In this document: positions 8,612 through 17,120 of the stretch, piece after piece
How positions within the stretch are numbered: position 1 is the first letter of the stretch
Layout: every line of letters starts with the position of its first letter
Source: MFD04580-c1 sp963702995
Lineage (GTDB): Bacteria; Planctomycetota; Phycisphaerae; Tepidisphaerales; Tepidisphaeraceae
Direction of reading: 5' to 3'
Assembly: GCA_963702995.1 (NCBI GenBank)
Contig: OY969783.1
Span: 2,294,001-2,358,000 of the forward strand
DNA: 64,000 nt
Notes under the pieces: generated by a model
What the model was told of the DNA's origin: nothing
Databases searched by the model: none
What the model saw: only the letters and a program-made list of their open reading frames with translations
Program-made: the position numbers and the translations under genes

Positions 8612-9123
8612 TTGACATTTCCTAACGAGTCCCCTTCCAAGCCGGGACTCGGTGACGAAGGCAGTGTTTCTTGGCCGCCTTGGGCGGCCAACGAGGCCGC
8701 CACTTCAATCTGACTCTTCTTATCTGTCGGTCCTTGATACGGCTCGATGGGGAACTGCTCGCTCCCCATCGTTAACACCCCGGAGTTCAGTTTCCGCACC
8801 GTCCGCTTACCCCACCGTTTCTCTTTGAAGCGAAGAAACAGGTTTGCGTTTACCCCGTCAATTAATGTGCGTGCTCCGCCATAGTCCTGCAGGTCCGAGG
8901 CCCGGTCGCACAGGTCGCGAGCGAACGCCATAGCCGCCTCCACTTTGTCCACGCCGGACGAACGTGGCGCTTCAGCATTCAGCTTAGTGAGTGCATCCTT
9001 GGCGATCTGGAGCCTCGATTGGAGGTCGTCAAACACCCTGCTGATCGCGTCGTACTGCTCCGCATTTCCCGCCCGTGCCATGTTCGCAGTGACCGGCTGA
9101 AGCTCCCGCTGAAGTCGATCAAT
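8557..9123 (-). pseudogene. C-terminal remnant of a large serine recombinase ending inside tRNA-Pro
   Basis: About 188 residues of the non-catalytic C-terminal part of a resolvase/invertase-type integrase: a coiled-coil-like stretch (YDAISRVFDDLQSRLQIAKD), then DGVNANLFLRFKEKRWGKR, ending RGDKIRTCDLLDPNQAL, which is a translation of the tRNA antisense strand. The catalytic resolvase domain and zinc ribbon are missing: the frame is cut at 9,123 by the left end of IS3. Such integrases sit just inside the attL or attR they create, so an element once lay to the right of the tRNA. Confidence 0.75.
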
Positions 9124-9184
9124 TGTGTTGCCCCAGTCGGAACTGGAGAGTGCTATCATCGGCGTTAAATATGGAGCGTGCCCG

Positions 9185-9514
9185 ATGGAGCAAACACCCG
9201 TGCCCAACGAACGTCGCCACTTTACCGGAGCCCAGAAGCTCGCCATCCTCCGCGAGCACCTCGTCGAGAAGGCCCCCATCTCCGACGTCTGCCAGAAGCA
9301 TGACCTCCAGCCCACCCTCTTCTACCTCTGGCAGAAAAAGCTCTTCGAGGACGGCGCCGCCGTCTTCGAGACCAAGGCCGCCAGCACCCGTCAGCAGAAC
9401 GCCGACGCCGAGAAGATTGCGGCCCTGCAAGCCAGGATCCAGCAGAAGAACGAAGTCCTCGCCGAACTCATGGGCGAGCACGTCGAGCTTAAAAAAAGTC
9501 TTGGCCTGATCTGA
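9185..9514 (+). CDS. IS3-family OrfA (HTH, leucine-zipper protein)
   Basis: 109 residues from ATG 9,185. Contains the helix-turn-helix of IS3 OrfA proteins (TGAQKLAILREHLVEKAPIS, then DVCQKHDLQPTLFYLWQKKL) and a C-terminal heptad region (IAALQARIQQKNEVLAELMG). It binds the IS ends and regulates transposition. Its last codons contain the A7 run (9,491-9,497) where ribosomes can slip -1 into orfB. Confidence 0.9.
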   Translation: MEQTPVPNERRHFTGAQKLAILREHLVEKAPISDVCQKHDLQPTLFYLWQKKLFEDGAAVFETKAASTRQQNADAEKIAALQARIQQKNEVLAELMGEHVELKKSLGLI

Positions 9515-10479
9515 ACGGCCGCTGGACCGCTCACGATCACCGCGACCAGGTCATCGACTTCGTCAACCGCTGGGCCGCCAAGACCGAGCTGCCCGCAGGC
9601 CGCTTCGTCGGCTGGCTGGGCATTTCCACCAGCAAGTTCTATGACTGGAAAGCTCGCTACGGCAAGGTCAACGAGCACAACGCCTGGGTCCCCCGCGACC
9701 ACTGGCTACTCGACTGGGAGAAGCAAGCCATCCTCGACTTCGAGGCCCGCTTCCCCCTCGAAGGCTACCGCCGACTCACCTTCATGATGCTCGACGCCGA
9801 CGTCGTCGCCGTCAGCCCCTCCAGCGTCTACCGTGTCCTCAAGCAGGCCGGACGCATTGACGCCTTCGACGGCTCACCCTCCCTCAAGGGCACCGGCTTC
9901 CAACAGCCCCTCAAGCCCCACCAGCATTGGCACGTCAACATCTCCTACCTCAACATCGCCGGCACCTTCTACTACCTGGCCAGCCTCCTCGACGGCATGA
10001 GCCGCTCCATCGTCCACTTCGAGATCCACGAATCGATGACCGAGCCCCAGATCGAACTGCTCCTCCAGCGGGCACGCGAGAAGTACCCCGACGCCAGGCC
10101 CCGCGTCATCTCCGACAACGGCCCCCAGTTCATCGCCAAAGACTTCAAGCAGTTCATCCGAATCTGCGGCATGACCCACGTCAGGACCTCCCCTTACTAC
10201 CCCCAGAGCAACGGAAAGCTCGAACGCTTCCATAAGACCATCAAGACCGAGTGCATCCGCCCCGGCACGCCACTGTCGCTGGACGATGCCCGCCGACTCG
10301 TCGGCCAGTACGTCACCCACTACAACGCCGTCCGCCTCCACAGCGCTGTCGGCTATGTCACCCCCGCCGACATGCTCGCGGGACGGGACAAGCAGATCCA
10401 CGCCGACCGCGACCTCAAGCTCAACCAGGCTCGGCAGGAACGACAGAAACGCCGCGAGGCGGACCGACCGGCCGCCTAG
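9185..10479 (+). CDS. IS3-family OrfAB transposase (via -1 frameshift), first catalytic Asp replaced by Asn
   Basis: A -1 slip at the A7 run (9,491-9,497) continues OrfA into KSWPDLNGRWTAHDHRDQVI, HTH-like GISTSKFYDWK and the rve/DDE domain. The second catalytic Asp is in VISDNGPQF and the Glu in SNGKLERFHKT, about 35 residues later, as in DD(35)E enzymes. The first position, normally D in the W-x-x-D-I-S/T pattern, reads HWHVNISYLN: AAC at 9,937-9,939 encodes Asn. This single G-to-A-type change would be expected to abolish catalysis. The protein stops at TAG 10,477-10,479. Confidence 0.88.
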
Positions 10480-10757
10480 CTGTCACTGAAACAAGCCCCG
10501 CTTGCGACACGCGGGACGCCTGCCGATAATTCAGCCAGCCGGTGAAACGGAAGCGAGCTCCGGAGGCATCCGTCTCGCCCAGGGATAACCGGCTGGGCTT
10601 GCGACGAACGAACACTACCGGGCGGAAGGCATCTCCCGCCCTCACGCCTACGGGCCGTTCAGAGCATCCCCTCATGCCTTCCTAAAATGCAACCGCCCGA
10701 TGGTCAGAGTGGCTAACGCACGCACACTCGCTCTCCAGTTCAGGCTGAACCAACACA

Positions 10758-11753
10758 GTCTCGCCTGGAAAGGGGCTCTTGGCGATGGACGAGAGTTCGC
10801 CGACGTGCGACAAGCGATTCGCGGCCCTCGGCATCCCGCAGACCGAAGAGGCCCGGCGATCCTACCGTCAACTGATCGTGACAGCGCCGGGGATAACGGA
10901 GTTCGTCAGTGGCGCGATTCTCTACGATGAGACGACGCGGCAACGCACGACGGCCGGCATCCCCTTTACCGATATCCTGGCCAAGGCGGGCATCCTTTTC
11001 GGCATCAAGGTGGATCGCGGCACGGTTGCGCTAGCCGGCTTTCCGGGCGAGAAGATCACCGAGGGGCTGGACGGGCTGCGCGATCGCCTCCGCGAGTACG
11101 CCGGCATGGGGGCCACCTTTGCCAAGTGGCGGGCGGTCATCGCGATCGGCGAGGGCCTGCCCACGGAAGGGTGCATCGAGGCCAACGCCCACGCTCTCGC
11201 CCGCTACGCCGCCCTGTGTCAGGAGGCCGGGTTGGTGCCCGTCGTCGAGCCGGAGGTTCTCATGGAAGGGACCCACACGCTGGCCCGGTGCGCCGAAGTG
11301 ACCGGGCGGGCCCAGCGGGCGGTATTCGACTGCCTGGACGCCCAGCGGGTGCTGCTCGAAGGCATGATCCTCAAGCCCAATATGGTTCTCCCCGGCACCG
11401 ACTGCCCGACCCAGGCGGACGAGTCCGAGGTGGCGAACGCGACGCTGACCTGCCTGCGGCGCGCGGTTCCTGCCGCCGTGGCGGGCGTGGCTTTCCTCTC
11501 CGGCGGCCAAAGCCCCGAGATGGCCTCGGCCCGCTTGAACGCGATGCACGCCGCCGGCGCCGCGACCCTGCCGTGGGCACTGACGTTCTCTTTCGCCCGT
11601 GCCATCCAGCAGCCGGCGATGGACCTATGGCGTGGCGATCCGGCGAACGTGGCCGCCGCCCAGGCCGAGTTGTTGTACCGGGCGCGGTGCAACGGGCTCG
11701 CCCGCCAAGGCCTTTACGTCGCGGCCTCCGAACCACGCCGCGCCGCCTCTTGA
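10758..11753 (+). pseudogene. Class I fructose-bisphosphate aldolase lacking its first ~20 residues
   Basis: Coding sequence resumes immediately after the IS3 right end with VSPGKGLLAMDESSPT, the early core of class I aldolases. It continues intact through the substrate-binding regions, VVEPEVLMEGTH and the Schiff-base lysine in GMILKPNMVLPG, to LSGGQSPE and a normal C-terminus. Only the N-terminal ~20 residues and the promoter are gone, so an ATG at 10,785 could still give an almost complete protein. It would cleave or make fructose 1,6-bisphosphate in glycolysis/gluconeogenesis. Downstream phosphoketolase is 200 bp away in the same direction. Confidence 0.85.
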
Positions 11754-11843
11754 ATGATTCGCCACAGCCCGCGCCTCCCGATGCGCCCTACCTTTGCTGT
11801 CATGATCTCGCCCGGAACATTTTCCGGATTGTTTGCCGCGCCT

Positions 11844-11859
11844 GTCCGCCAGCGGACAG
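11844..11859. promoter_or_regulatory. Palindromic operator TGTCCG-N4-CGGACA upstream of phosphoketolase
   Basis: TGTCCGCCAGCGGACA is a perfect 6-4-6 inverted repeat 93 bp before the xfp start codon. The same core GTCCG-N4-CGGAC occurs three more times in this window upstream of related genes (28,669; 31,445; 38,049). Half-sites separated by four bases are the arrangement used by FNR-type regulators; the regulator is inferred, not shown. Confidence 0.6.
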
Positions 11860-11952
11860 ACGAGCCACCCCTCTCGGCCTAGCCTGCGTCACTGCCGACC
11901 GGATGCCGCGAGAGTGGGCCCATCGGCTCGGCCTATCAAAAGCGAGAATCGA

Positions 11953-14382
11953 ATGCCTGTCGAAGTGCTAGAACAACTCACGCCTCCCGTCACGGACTAC
12001 ACCCCACCGGCAGACGGGAGCCGCCCGCTCTCCCCGGAGATGCTGCGGAAGATGAACGCCTACTGGCGGGCCGCCAACTACCTGTCGGTCGGCCAGATCT
12101 ATCTGTACGACAATCCGCTGCTCAAGCAGCCGCTGAAGCTGTCGCACGTCAAACCGCTGGTCGTCGGGCACTGGGGCACCACGCCGGGGCAGAACTTCAT
12201 CTACGTCCACCTGAACCGGGTGATCAAACAGTACGACCTGGACATGTTCTACGTCGCCGGCCCCGGCCACGGCGGGCCAGCGATCGTGGGCAATGTCTAT
12301 CTCGAAGGCTCGTGGACGGACGTGTATCCGAACGTCACTCAGGACGAAGCGGGCTTGAAATTGCTGTTCAAGCAGTTCTCGTTCCCCGGCGGCATTTCGA
12401 GTCACGTGGCGCCGACGACGCCCGGCTCGATCCACGAAGGGGGCGAACTGGGGTACTCGCTCAGCCACGCCTTCGGCGCGGCGTTCGACAACCCCGGCCT
12501 GATCGTGGCCTGCGTCGTCGGGGATGGGGAAGCAGAGACAGGCCCACTCGCCACGGCCTGGCAATCGACCAAGTTCCTTGACCCGATCACCGATGGAGCG
12601 GTCCTCCCGATCCTGCACCTCAACGGCTTCAAGATCAGCAACCCGACGGTGTTGGCCCGGATCGAGCATAAGGAGCTGGATCAGTTCCTGCGCGGGTGCG
12701 GCTGGGCGCCGCACTTCGTGGAAGGAGATGACCCGTCGACAATGCATCAGCTCATGGCCGCCACTATGGGGACCGTCGTCCAGGAAATCCGCCGCATCCA
12801 GGCGCATGCGCGACAGGAAGGCGACGCCGGCCGGCCGCGCTGGCCCATGATCGTCCTGCGATCGCCCAAGGGTTGGACGGGGCCGAAGTTCGTGGACGGG
12901 TTGCGCGTGGAAGGGACGTTTCGAGCGCACCAGGTGCCGCTGTTGGTCGATTCCGCTCACCCGGAGCACGTCGCGCAGCTTGAAAGCTGGATGAAGAGCT
13001 ACAAGCCCGAGGAGTTGTTCGACGACACCGGCCGACTGAACGCGGAGTTGGCCGAACTGGCGCCCCGGGGCGACCGCCGGATGGGAATGAACCCCCACGC
13101 CAACGGCGGGCTCCTCCTGCACGACCTGAAGATGCCCGACTTCCATGACCACGCGGTCCACGTCCCTTCCCCTGGCGCGGTGGACGGCCAGGACACGATG
13201 GTGCTCGGGCGCTTCCTGCGTGACGTGCTCAAGCTCAATGATGAGCCAAGGAACTTCCGAGTCTTCGGCCCCGACGAGACGCTGTCCAATCTGCTCGGTG
13301 CGGTTTTCGAAGTGACCAACCGGCAGTGGGACGCCCGGGAAGTGCCGAACGACGAGTTCCTCGCGCCCGGCGGCGGCGTGCTGGACTCGATGCTCAGTGA
13401 GCACCAGTGTGAAGGCTGGCTGGAAGGCTACCTGCTGACCGGCCGCCACGGGCTGTTCAACAGCTACGAAGCGTTCATCCGTATCGTTGACTCGATGTTC
13501 AGCCAGCACGCCAAGTGGCTGAAGGTGACGGCCGAGTTGCCCTGGCGTCGCCCCATCTCGTCGCTGAATTACCTGCTGGCGTCGCACGTGTGGCAGCAGG
13601 ACCACAACGGCTTCACGCACCAGGACCCCGGGTTTATCGACCACGTGGTCAATAAGAAGGCTAGCATCGTCCGGGTCTACCTGCCGCCGGACGCTAACTG
13701 CCTGCTGTCGGTGTTCGACCACTGCCTGCGCAGCCGAAATTATGTGAACGTGGTCGTGGCCGGAAAGCATGCCCTGCCTCAATGGCTGACGATGGATCAG
13801 GCGGTGGTGCATTGCACGGAAGGCATCGGCATTTGGCAGTGGGCAAGCAACGATCAGGACGCCGAGCCCGACGTGGTGATGGCCTGCTGCGGCGACACGC
13901 CGACGCTCGAGGTGTTGGCGGCCGTCTCAATCCTCCGGCGGCACCTGCCGGATTTGAAGATCCGGGTGATCAACGTCGTTGACCTGATGAAGCTTCAGTC
14001 GGCAAGCGAGCACCCGCACGGCCTGGACGAAAAGAACTTCGATTCACTGTTCACGACGAACAAGCACATTATCTTCGCCTATCACGGCTATCCGTGGCTC
14101 ATCCACCGGCTCACCTACCGCCGGGCTAACCGCCAACTGCACGTCCGCGGTTACAAAGAAGAAGGCACGATCACGACGGCCTTCGACATGCGGGTGCAGA
14201 ACGACCTGGACCGATTCCACCTGGTCCAGGACGTGATCGAGCGGCTGCCACAGACGGGCACCCGCGGGGATTACCTCAAACAGCAGATGGCGGACACGCT
14301 GGTCGAGCACAAGCTGTACATCAACCGTCACGGCGAAGACCTGCCGGAAGTACGGAACTGGAAGTGGAGCAAACCTCAATGA
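11953..14382 (+). CDS. xfp: Phosphoketolase (xylulose-5-P/fructose-6-P)
   Basis: 809 residues, the usual length. Thiamine-diphosphate enzyme that splits xylulose 5-phosphate or fructose 6-phosphate with phosphate to acetyl phosphate plus glyceraldehyde 3-phosphate or erythrose 4-phosphate, giving ATP through acetate kinase. Visible motifs: the YLSVGQIYL N-terminus, GPGHGGPA at residues 103-110, the GGISSHVAPTTPGSIHEGGE loop and the TPP motif VVGDGEAETGPLATAW (GDGE at 190-193). I chose ATG 11,953 (MPVEVLEQL) because the frame upstream has no family similarity. The stop overlaps the next small gene (ATGA). An FNR-like palindrome lies about 100 bp upstream. Acetate kinase is not in the window. 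Confidence 0.96.
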   Translation: MPVEVLEQLTPPVTDYTPPADGSRPLSPEMLRKMNAYWRAANYLSVGQIYLYDNPLLKQPLKLSHVKPLVVGHWGTTPGQNFIYVHLNRVIKQYDLDMFYVAGPGHGGPAIVGNVYLEGSWTDVYPNVTQDEAGLKLLFKQFSFPGGISSHVAPTTPGSIHEGGELGYSLSHAFGAAFDNPGLIVACVVGDGEAETGPLATAWQSTKFLDPITDGAVLPILHLNGFKISNPTVLARIEHKELDQFLRGCGWAPHFVEGDDPSTMHQLMAATMGTVVQEIRRIQAHARQEGDAGRPRWPMIVLRSPKGWTGPKFVDGLRVEGTFRAHQVPLLVDSAHPEHVAQLESWMKSYKPEELFDDTGRLNAELAELAPRGDRRMGMNPHANGGLLLHDLKMPDFHDHAVHVPSPGAVDGQDTMVLGRFLRDVLKLNDEPRNFRVFGPDETLSNLLGAVFEVTNRQWDAREVPNDEFLAPGGGVLDSMLSEHQCEGWLEGYLLTGRHGLFNSYEAFIRIVDSMFSQHAKWLKVTAELPWRRPISSLNYLLASHVWQQDHNGFTHQDPGFIDHVVNKKASIVRVYLPPDANCLLSVFDHCLRSRNYVNVVVAGKHALPQWLTMDQAVVHCTEGIGIWQWASNDQDAEPDVVMACCGDTPTLEVLAAVSILRRHLPDLKIRVINVVDLMKLQSASEHPHGLDEKNFDSLFTTNKHIIFAYHGYPWLIHRLTYRRANRQLHVRGYKEEGTITTAFDMRVQNDLDRFHLVQDVIERLPQTGTRGDYLKQQMADTLVEHKLYINRHGEDLPEVRNWKWSKPQ

Positions 14383-14585
14383 ATGGGCAACCAGCTACGG
14401 CGTCTATGACGAGCGTTCAGATTGAAGTTGAAAGCCGGGCCGTCTGGTTCAGCCTGGACCGGGGCAACGGGCGCTGGCACTGCGCCGAAAGCCTGCAGGA
14501 AGCGGGCTTCCCGTTGATATCCGTCCTGGAGGGTAAACGGTACGAACTCTACTCGGACGGGACAATCGCCGAGGTGGAGAGGTGA
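14379..14585 (+). CDS. Small conserved-looking protein downstream of phosphoketolase
   Basis: 68 residues, MNGQPATAS then a compact domain with ESRAVWFSLDRGNGRWHCAE, ISVLEGKRYELYSDG and IAEVER. The start ATG overlaps the xfp stop (ATGA), so it is translationally coupled to phosphoketolase. It precedes the ATPase operon by 58 bp. No family recognised; the W/Y/G-rich beta-type pattern suggests a small folded domain. Confidence 0.6.
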   Translation: MNGQPATASMTSVQIEVESRAVWFSLDRGNGRWHCAESLQEAGFPLISVLEGKRYELYSDGTIAEVER

Positions 14586-14643
14586 GATCCCTCCGGCAAG
14601 CCGCAAACGTGTTCCCCGTGAGTACCCCAACAGCCGAGGAACA

Positions 14644-16488
14644 ATGAGCGACGCCAGCGGCGGCCCCGACACGGGCGTGGTGGTTTCGGTGCGCGGCAGC
14701 GTCGTGGACGTGCGCTTTGATCGGCGACCGCCGCCGATCAATGCACTGCTCAAGACGGGTAAAGACAACCAGATTGTGTTGGAGGTGCAGGGCCAGGTCG
14801 ATGCGCAACGCGTGCGGTGCATCGCGCTCACCGCCACGCAAGGTCTGGCGCGGGGCATGGCGGTGCAGGACAGCGGTGGCCCGCTGCTTGCCAACGTCGG
14901 CAAGGGGATCATCTCGCGAATGTTCGACGTGTTCGGGAACACAATCGACCGCCATGCCCCACCCACCGATGTACAGCGGCGCACGGTGCATCACGCGCCT
15001 CCGCCGCTCGCCGGGCGGTCCACCAAGTCCGAGGTGTTCGAGACCGGCATCAAGATCATTGACGTGCTGGTCCCGCTCGAACGAGGCGGCAAGGGGGGCC
15101 TGTTCGGCGGGGCCGGGGTAGGCAAGACCGTGCTGCTCACCGAGATGATCCACAACATGGTCGGCCACCAGGGCGGGGTGAGCCTCTTCTGCGGGATCGG
15201 CGAGCGTTGCCGCGAGGGTGAGGAGCTCTACCAGCAGATGAAGGACGCCGGCGTGCTTCCGCACATGGTGATGATCTACGGCCAGATGAATGAGCCGCCG
15301 GGCGCTCGGTTTCGGGTCGGACATGCTGCTTTGACGATGTGCGAGTACTTCCGCGACGACGAGCATCGCGACGTGCTGCTGTTGATCGACAATATCTTCC
15401 GCTTCATCCAGGCGGGCATGGAAGTCTCGGGGCTGCTGGGCCAGATGCCATCGCGCCTCGGGTACCAGCCGACCATGGGGACCGAACTGGCCGGCCTCGA
15501 AGAGCGCATCGCAAACACCGACGCGGGGTCGATCACCTCGATCCAGGCCGTTTACGTTCCTGCCGATGATTTTACGGACCCGGCGGCCGTGCACACGTTC
15601 TCACACCTGTCGGCTTCCATCGTGTTGTCCCGGAAGCGAGCTGGCGAGGGGCTTTTCCCCGCCGTGGACCCGCTCCAATCCAACTCGCGCATGGCGACGC
15701 CCGGCATCGTCGGCAAGCGCCACTACGAATTGGCGCAGGAGATCCGAAAAACGCTGGCCCAGTACGCGGACCTGAAGGACATCATCGCCATGCTAGGGCT
15801 TGAGCAGCTCTCGCCGGCCGACCGCAAGGTGGTCGCACGGGCCCGCTTGCTGGAACGCTTTCTCACCCAGCCCTTTTTCGCGACCGAACAGTTCACCGGG
15901 CTCAAAGGAAAGCTCGTGCCCCTGAAGGATTCGCTGGACGGGTGCGAGCGCATCCTGAAAGACGAGTTCGAGAGCTACCCCGAGAGCGCGCTCTACATGA
16001 TTGGTGCGATCGGCGAGGCGAAGAAGCCGGCGGCCTCCGCGCCAAGCCGCCCGCGCCCGGGCCGCCCCACCAGCCGGAGGCCGCACATGCAGGCGCTCAT
16101 GCATCTTAAGGTCCTGCTTCCGTTCGAAGTGTTCGCGGACATCGAAGGCGTTTCTCGAATTGTCGTCGAGACGCTCGCTGGCTCGTTCGGGCTCTTACCG
16201 CAACGCCTCGACTGCGTCGCAGCGCTGGTCCCGGGCCTTCTCGCCTATGAAACGGCAGCCGGAGGCGAGGTCTTCGTCGCGGTAGACGACGGCGTGATGG
16301 TGAAGACCGGCACCGACGTGCTCGTCTCTGTCCGCCGGGCGATTGGCGGGACGGATCTGGGCCAACTTCGGGACGCCGTCCAGAAGCAGTTCGTCACGTT
16401 GAGCGAAAACGAGCGCAGTCAGCGGCAAGTCATCGCCAAGATGGAAACCGGGCTCTTACGCCGCATGGCGGAGTTGCAACATGCTTGA
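14644..16488 (+). CDS. atpD: N-ATPase subunit beta, fused in frame to subunit epsilon
   Basis: First gene of an N-type F-ATPase operon. Residues 1 to about 465 are the catalytic beta subunit: Walker A GGAGVGKT (155-162), GERCREGEEL, Walker B DVLLLIDNIFRF, and the C-terminal MLGLEQLSPADR segment that replaces DELSEED. Instead of stopping near GAIGEAKK the frame runs through a Pro/Arg/Ala-rich linker (KPAASAPSRPRPGRPTSRR) into MQALMHLKVLLPFEVF, the N-terminus of AtpC, and on to the epsilon stop. Beta and epsilon are separate genes in other N-ATPases. Either this is a real fusion or an indel removed the beta stop; the linker could be out-of-frame DNA. Confidence 0.9.
   Translation: MSDASGGPDTGVVVSVRGSVVDVRFDRRPPPINALLKTGKDNQIVLEVQGQVDAQRVRCIALTATQGLARGMAVQDSGGPLLANVGKGIISRMFDVFGNTIDRHAPPTDVQRRTVHHAPPPLAGRSTKSEVFETGIKIIDVLVPLERGGKGGLFGGAGVGKTVLLTEMIHNMVGHQGGVSLFCGIGERCREGEELYQQMKDAGVLPHMVMIYGQMNEPPGARFRVGHAALTMCEYFRDDEHRDVLLLIDNIFRFIQAGMEVSGLLGQMPSRLGYQPTMGTELAGLEERIANTDAGSITSIQAVYVPADDFTDPAAVHTFSHLSASIVLSRKRAGEGLFPAVDPLQSNSRMATPGIVGKRHYELAQEIRKTLAQYADLKDIIAMLGLEQLSPADRKVVARARLLERFLTQPFFATEQFTGLKGKLVPLKDSLDGCERILKDEFESYPESALYMIGAIGEAKKPAASAPSRPRPGRPTSRRPHMQALMHLKVLLPFEVFADIEGVSRIVVETLAGSFGLLPQRLDCVAALVPGLLAYETAAGGEVFVAVDDGVMVKTGTDVLVSVRRAIGGTDLGQLRDAVQKQFVTLSENERSQRQVIAKMETGLLRRMAELQHA
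16099..16488 (+). CDS. atpC: N-ATPase subunit epsilon (as a separate gene)
   Basis: Same frame as the beta gene, listed separately because N-ATPase operons normally have an independent atpC starting MHLKVLLPF. ATG 16,099 (or 16,087, MQALMHLK) would give about 129 residues with the epsilon beta-sandwich signatures SFGLLPQRLDCVAALVPG and GEVFVAVDDGVMVKTG, plus a C-terminal helical arm. Epsilon couples rotation of the c-ring to F1 and can inhibit ATP hydrolysis. Its stop overlaps the atpQ start. Confidence 0.75.
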   Translation: MHLKVLLPFEVFADIEGVSRIVVETLAGSFGLLPQRLDCVAALVPGLLAYETAAGGEVFVAVDDGVMVKTGTDVLVSVRRAIGGTDLGQLRDAVQKQFVTLSENERSQRQVIAKMETGLLRRMAELQHA

Positions 16489-16816
16489 TAACGAGCACCC
16501 GGCCGCACCGATCCCGCAATCGGCTTTCGCCGCCAAGGTGGGGGAGAAAGCCGAACGCAAGCTCGGGGCTCGCCGTTCGAAGCAGAAGGTCTGGTTCGGG
16601 CTGGGCATGATGGGCCTGGTCGGTTGGTCGGTGGTCGTTCCGACGCTTCTCGGGGCGGCCGCGGGCATCTGGCTCGACGGGCATTACCCCGGCCGCCACG
16701 CATGGACGTTGTCGTTGCTGATCGCCGGGCTTGCCGTCGGCTGCCTGGACGCCTGGTATTGGGTTGCCCGGGAAGATGACGCCATGCGCGAGGAGTCCGG
16801 CGATGAGCACGATTAA
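16481..16816 (+). CDS. atpQ: N-ATPase accessory membrane protein AtpQ
   Basis: 111 residues with two membrane helices (WFGLGMMGLVGWSVVVPTLL and TLSLLIAGLAVGCLDAWYWV) separated by GIWLDGHYPG, then an acidic tail. This is the AtpI/AtpZ-like helper at its diagnostic place in N-ATPase operons, between atpC and atpR. Overlaps both neighbours by several bases, so translation is coupled. Confidence 0.88.
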   Translation: MLDNEHPAAPIPQSAFAAKVGEKAERKLGARRSKQKVWFGLGMMGLVGWSVVVPTLLGAAAGIWLDGHYPGRHAWTLSLLIAGLAVGCLDAWYWVAREDDAMREESGDEHD

Positions 16817-17120
16817 CGTTTCAATCCTGCTTCTGGCGTGTGCGTGCGGGGCACTGCTGGGCTTCCTCTTCTTTAGCGCTTTATGGTGGACCGTCCGCCG
16901 CGGCGTCGCCTCGCCTCGGCCGGCCCTTTGGTTTTTCGTCAGCTTGTTGGCCCGAATGGGCCTCGTCCTGGTCGGCTTCTATGTGGTCGGTGGCGGCCAA
17001 TGGCAGCGGCTGGTCGCGTGCCTTGTCGGTTTTTATGCCGCACGCCTCGTCGTTCTTCGGATGAGGTTCAACAGCTTCCCTGAGGCGACCGAGAAGGTTT
17101 CAAATGCACCTCACTCCTGA
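16803..17120 (+). CDS. atpR: N-ATPase accessory membrane protein AtpR
   Basis: 105 residues from ATG 16,803 (MSTINVSILLLACACGALLG), three predicted membrane helices with conserved Arg in LLARMGLVL and YAARLVVLR. In the N-ATPase literature AtpR is thought to interact with the c-ring, its buried Arg residues facing the c carboxylates; that role is inferred for this family. Overlaps atpQ and atpB. Confidence 0.88.
   Translation: MSTINVSILLLACACGALLGFLFFSALWWTVRRGVASPRPALWFFVSLLARMGLVLVGFYVVGGGQWQRLVACLVGFYAARLVVLRMRFNSFPEATEKVSNAPHS

Larger units (their letters stand above)
9124..10757 (+). mobile_element. Complete IS3-family insertion sequence (1,634 bp)
   Basis: Both ends are present: the left begins TGTGTTGCCCC and ends AACTGGAGAG (9,124-9,150); the right is its imperfect inverse (10,731-10,757, CTCTCCAGTT ... 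CAACACA). The outer 7 bp and inner 10 bp match exactly. It carries orfA and orfB in a -1 relation. No target duplication is visible (AAT before, GTC after), and the flanks are unrelated truncated genes (a recombinase tail on the left, an aldolase lacking its first residues on the right). This means the element now sits at a deletion or recombination junction. The 250 bp after orfB hold a 9-bp stem (10,535-10,543 with 10,588-10,596) and no gene. Confidence 0.93.

Noticed and set aside
10480..10757. Possible passenger gene at the 3' end of the IS3 element
   Set aside because: No frame with protein character; the segment is explained by a stem-loop and the terminal repeat.
11968..13812. Long open frame (614 codons) on the minus strand inside phosphoketolase
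   Set aside because: It is the antisense shadow of a strongly conserved high-GC gene; its translation has no domain character and no ribosome site.
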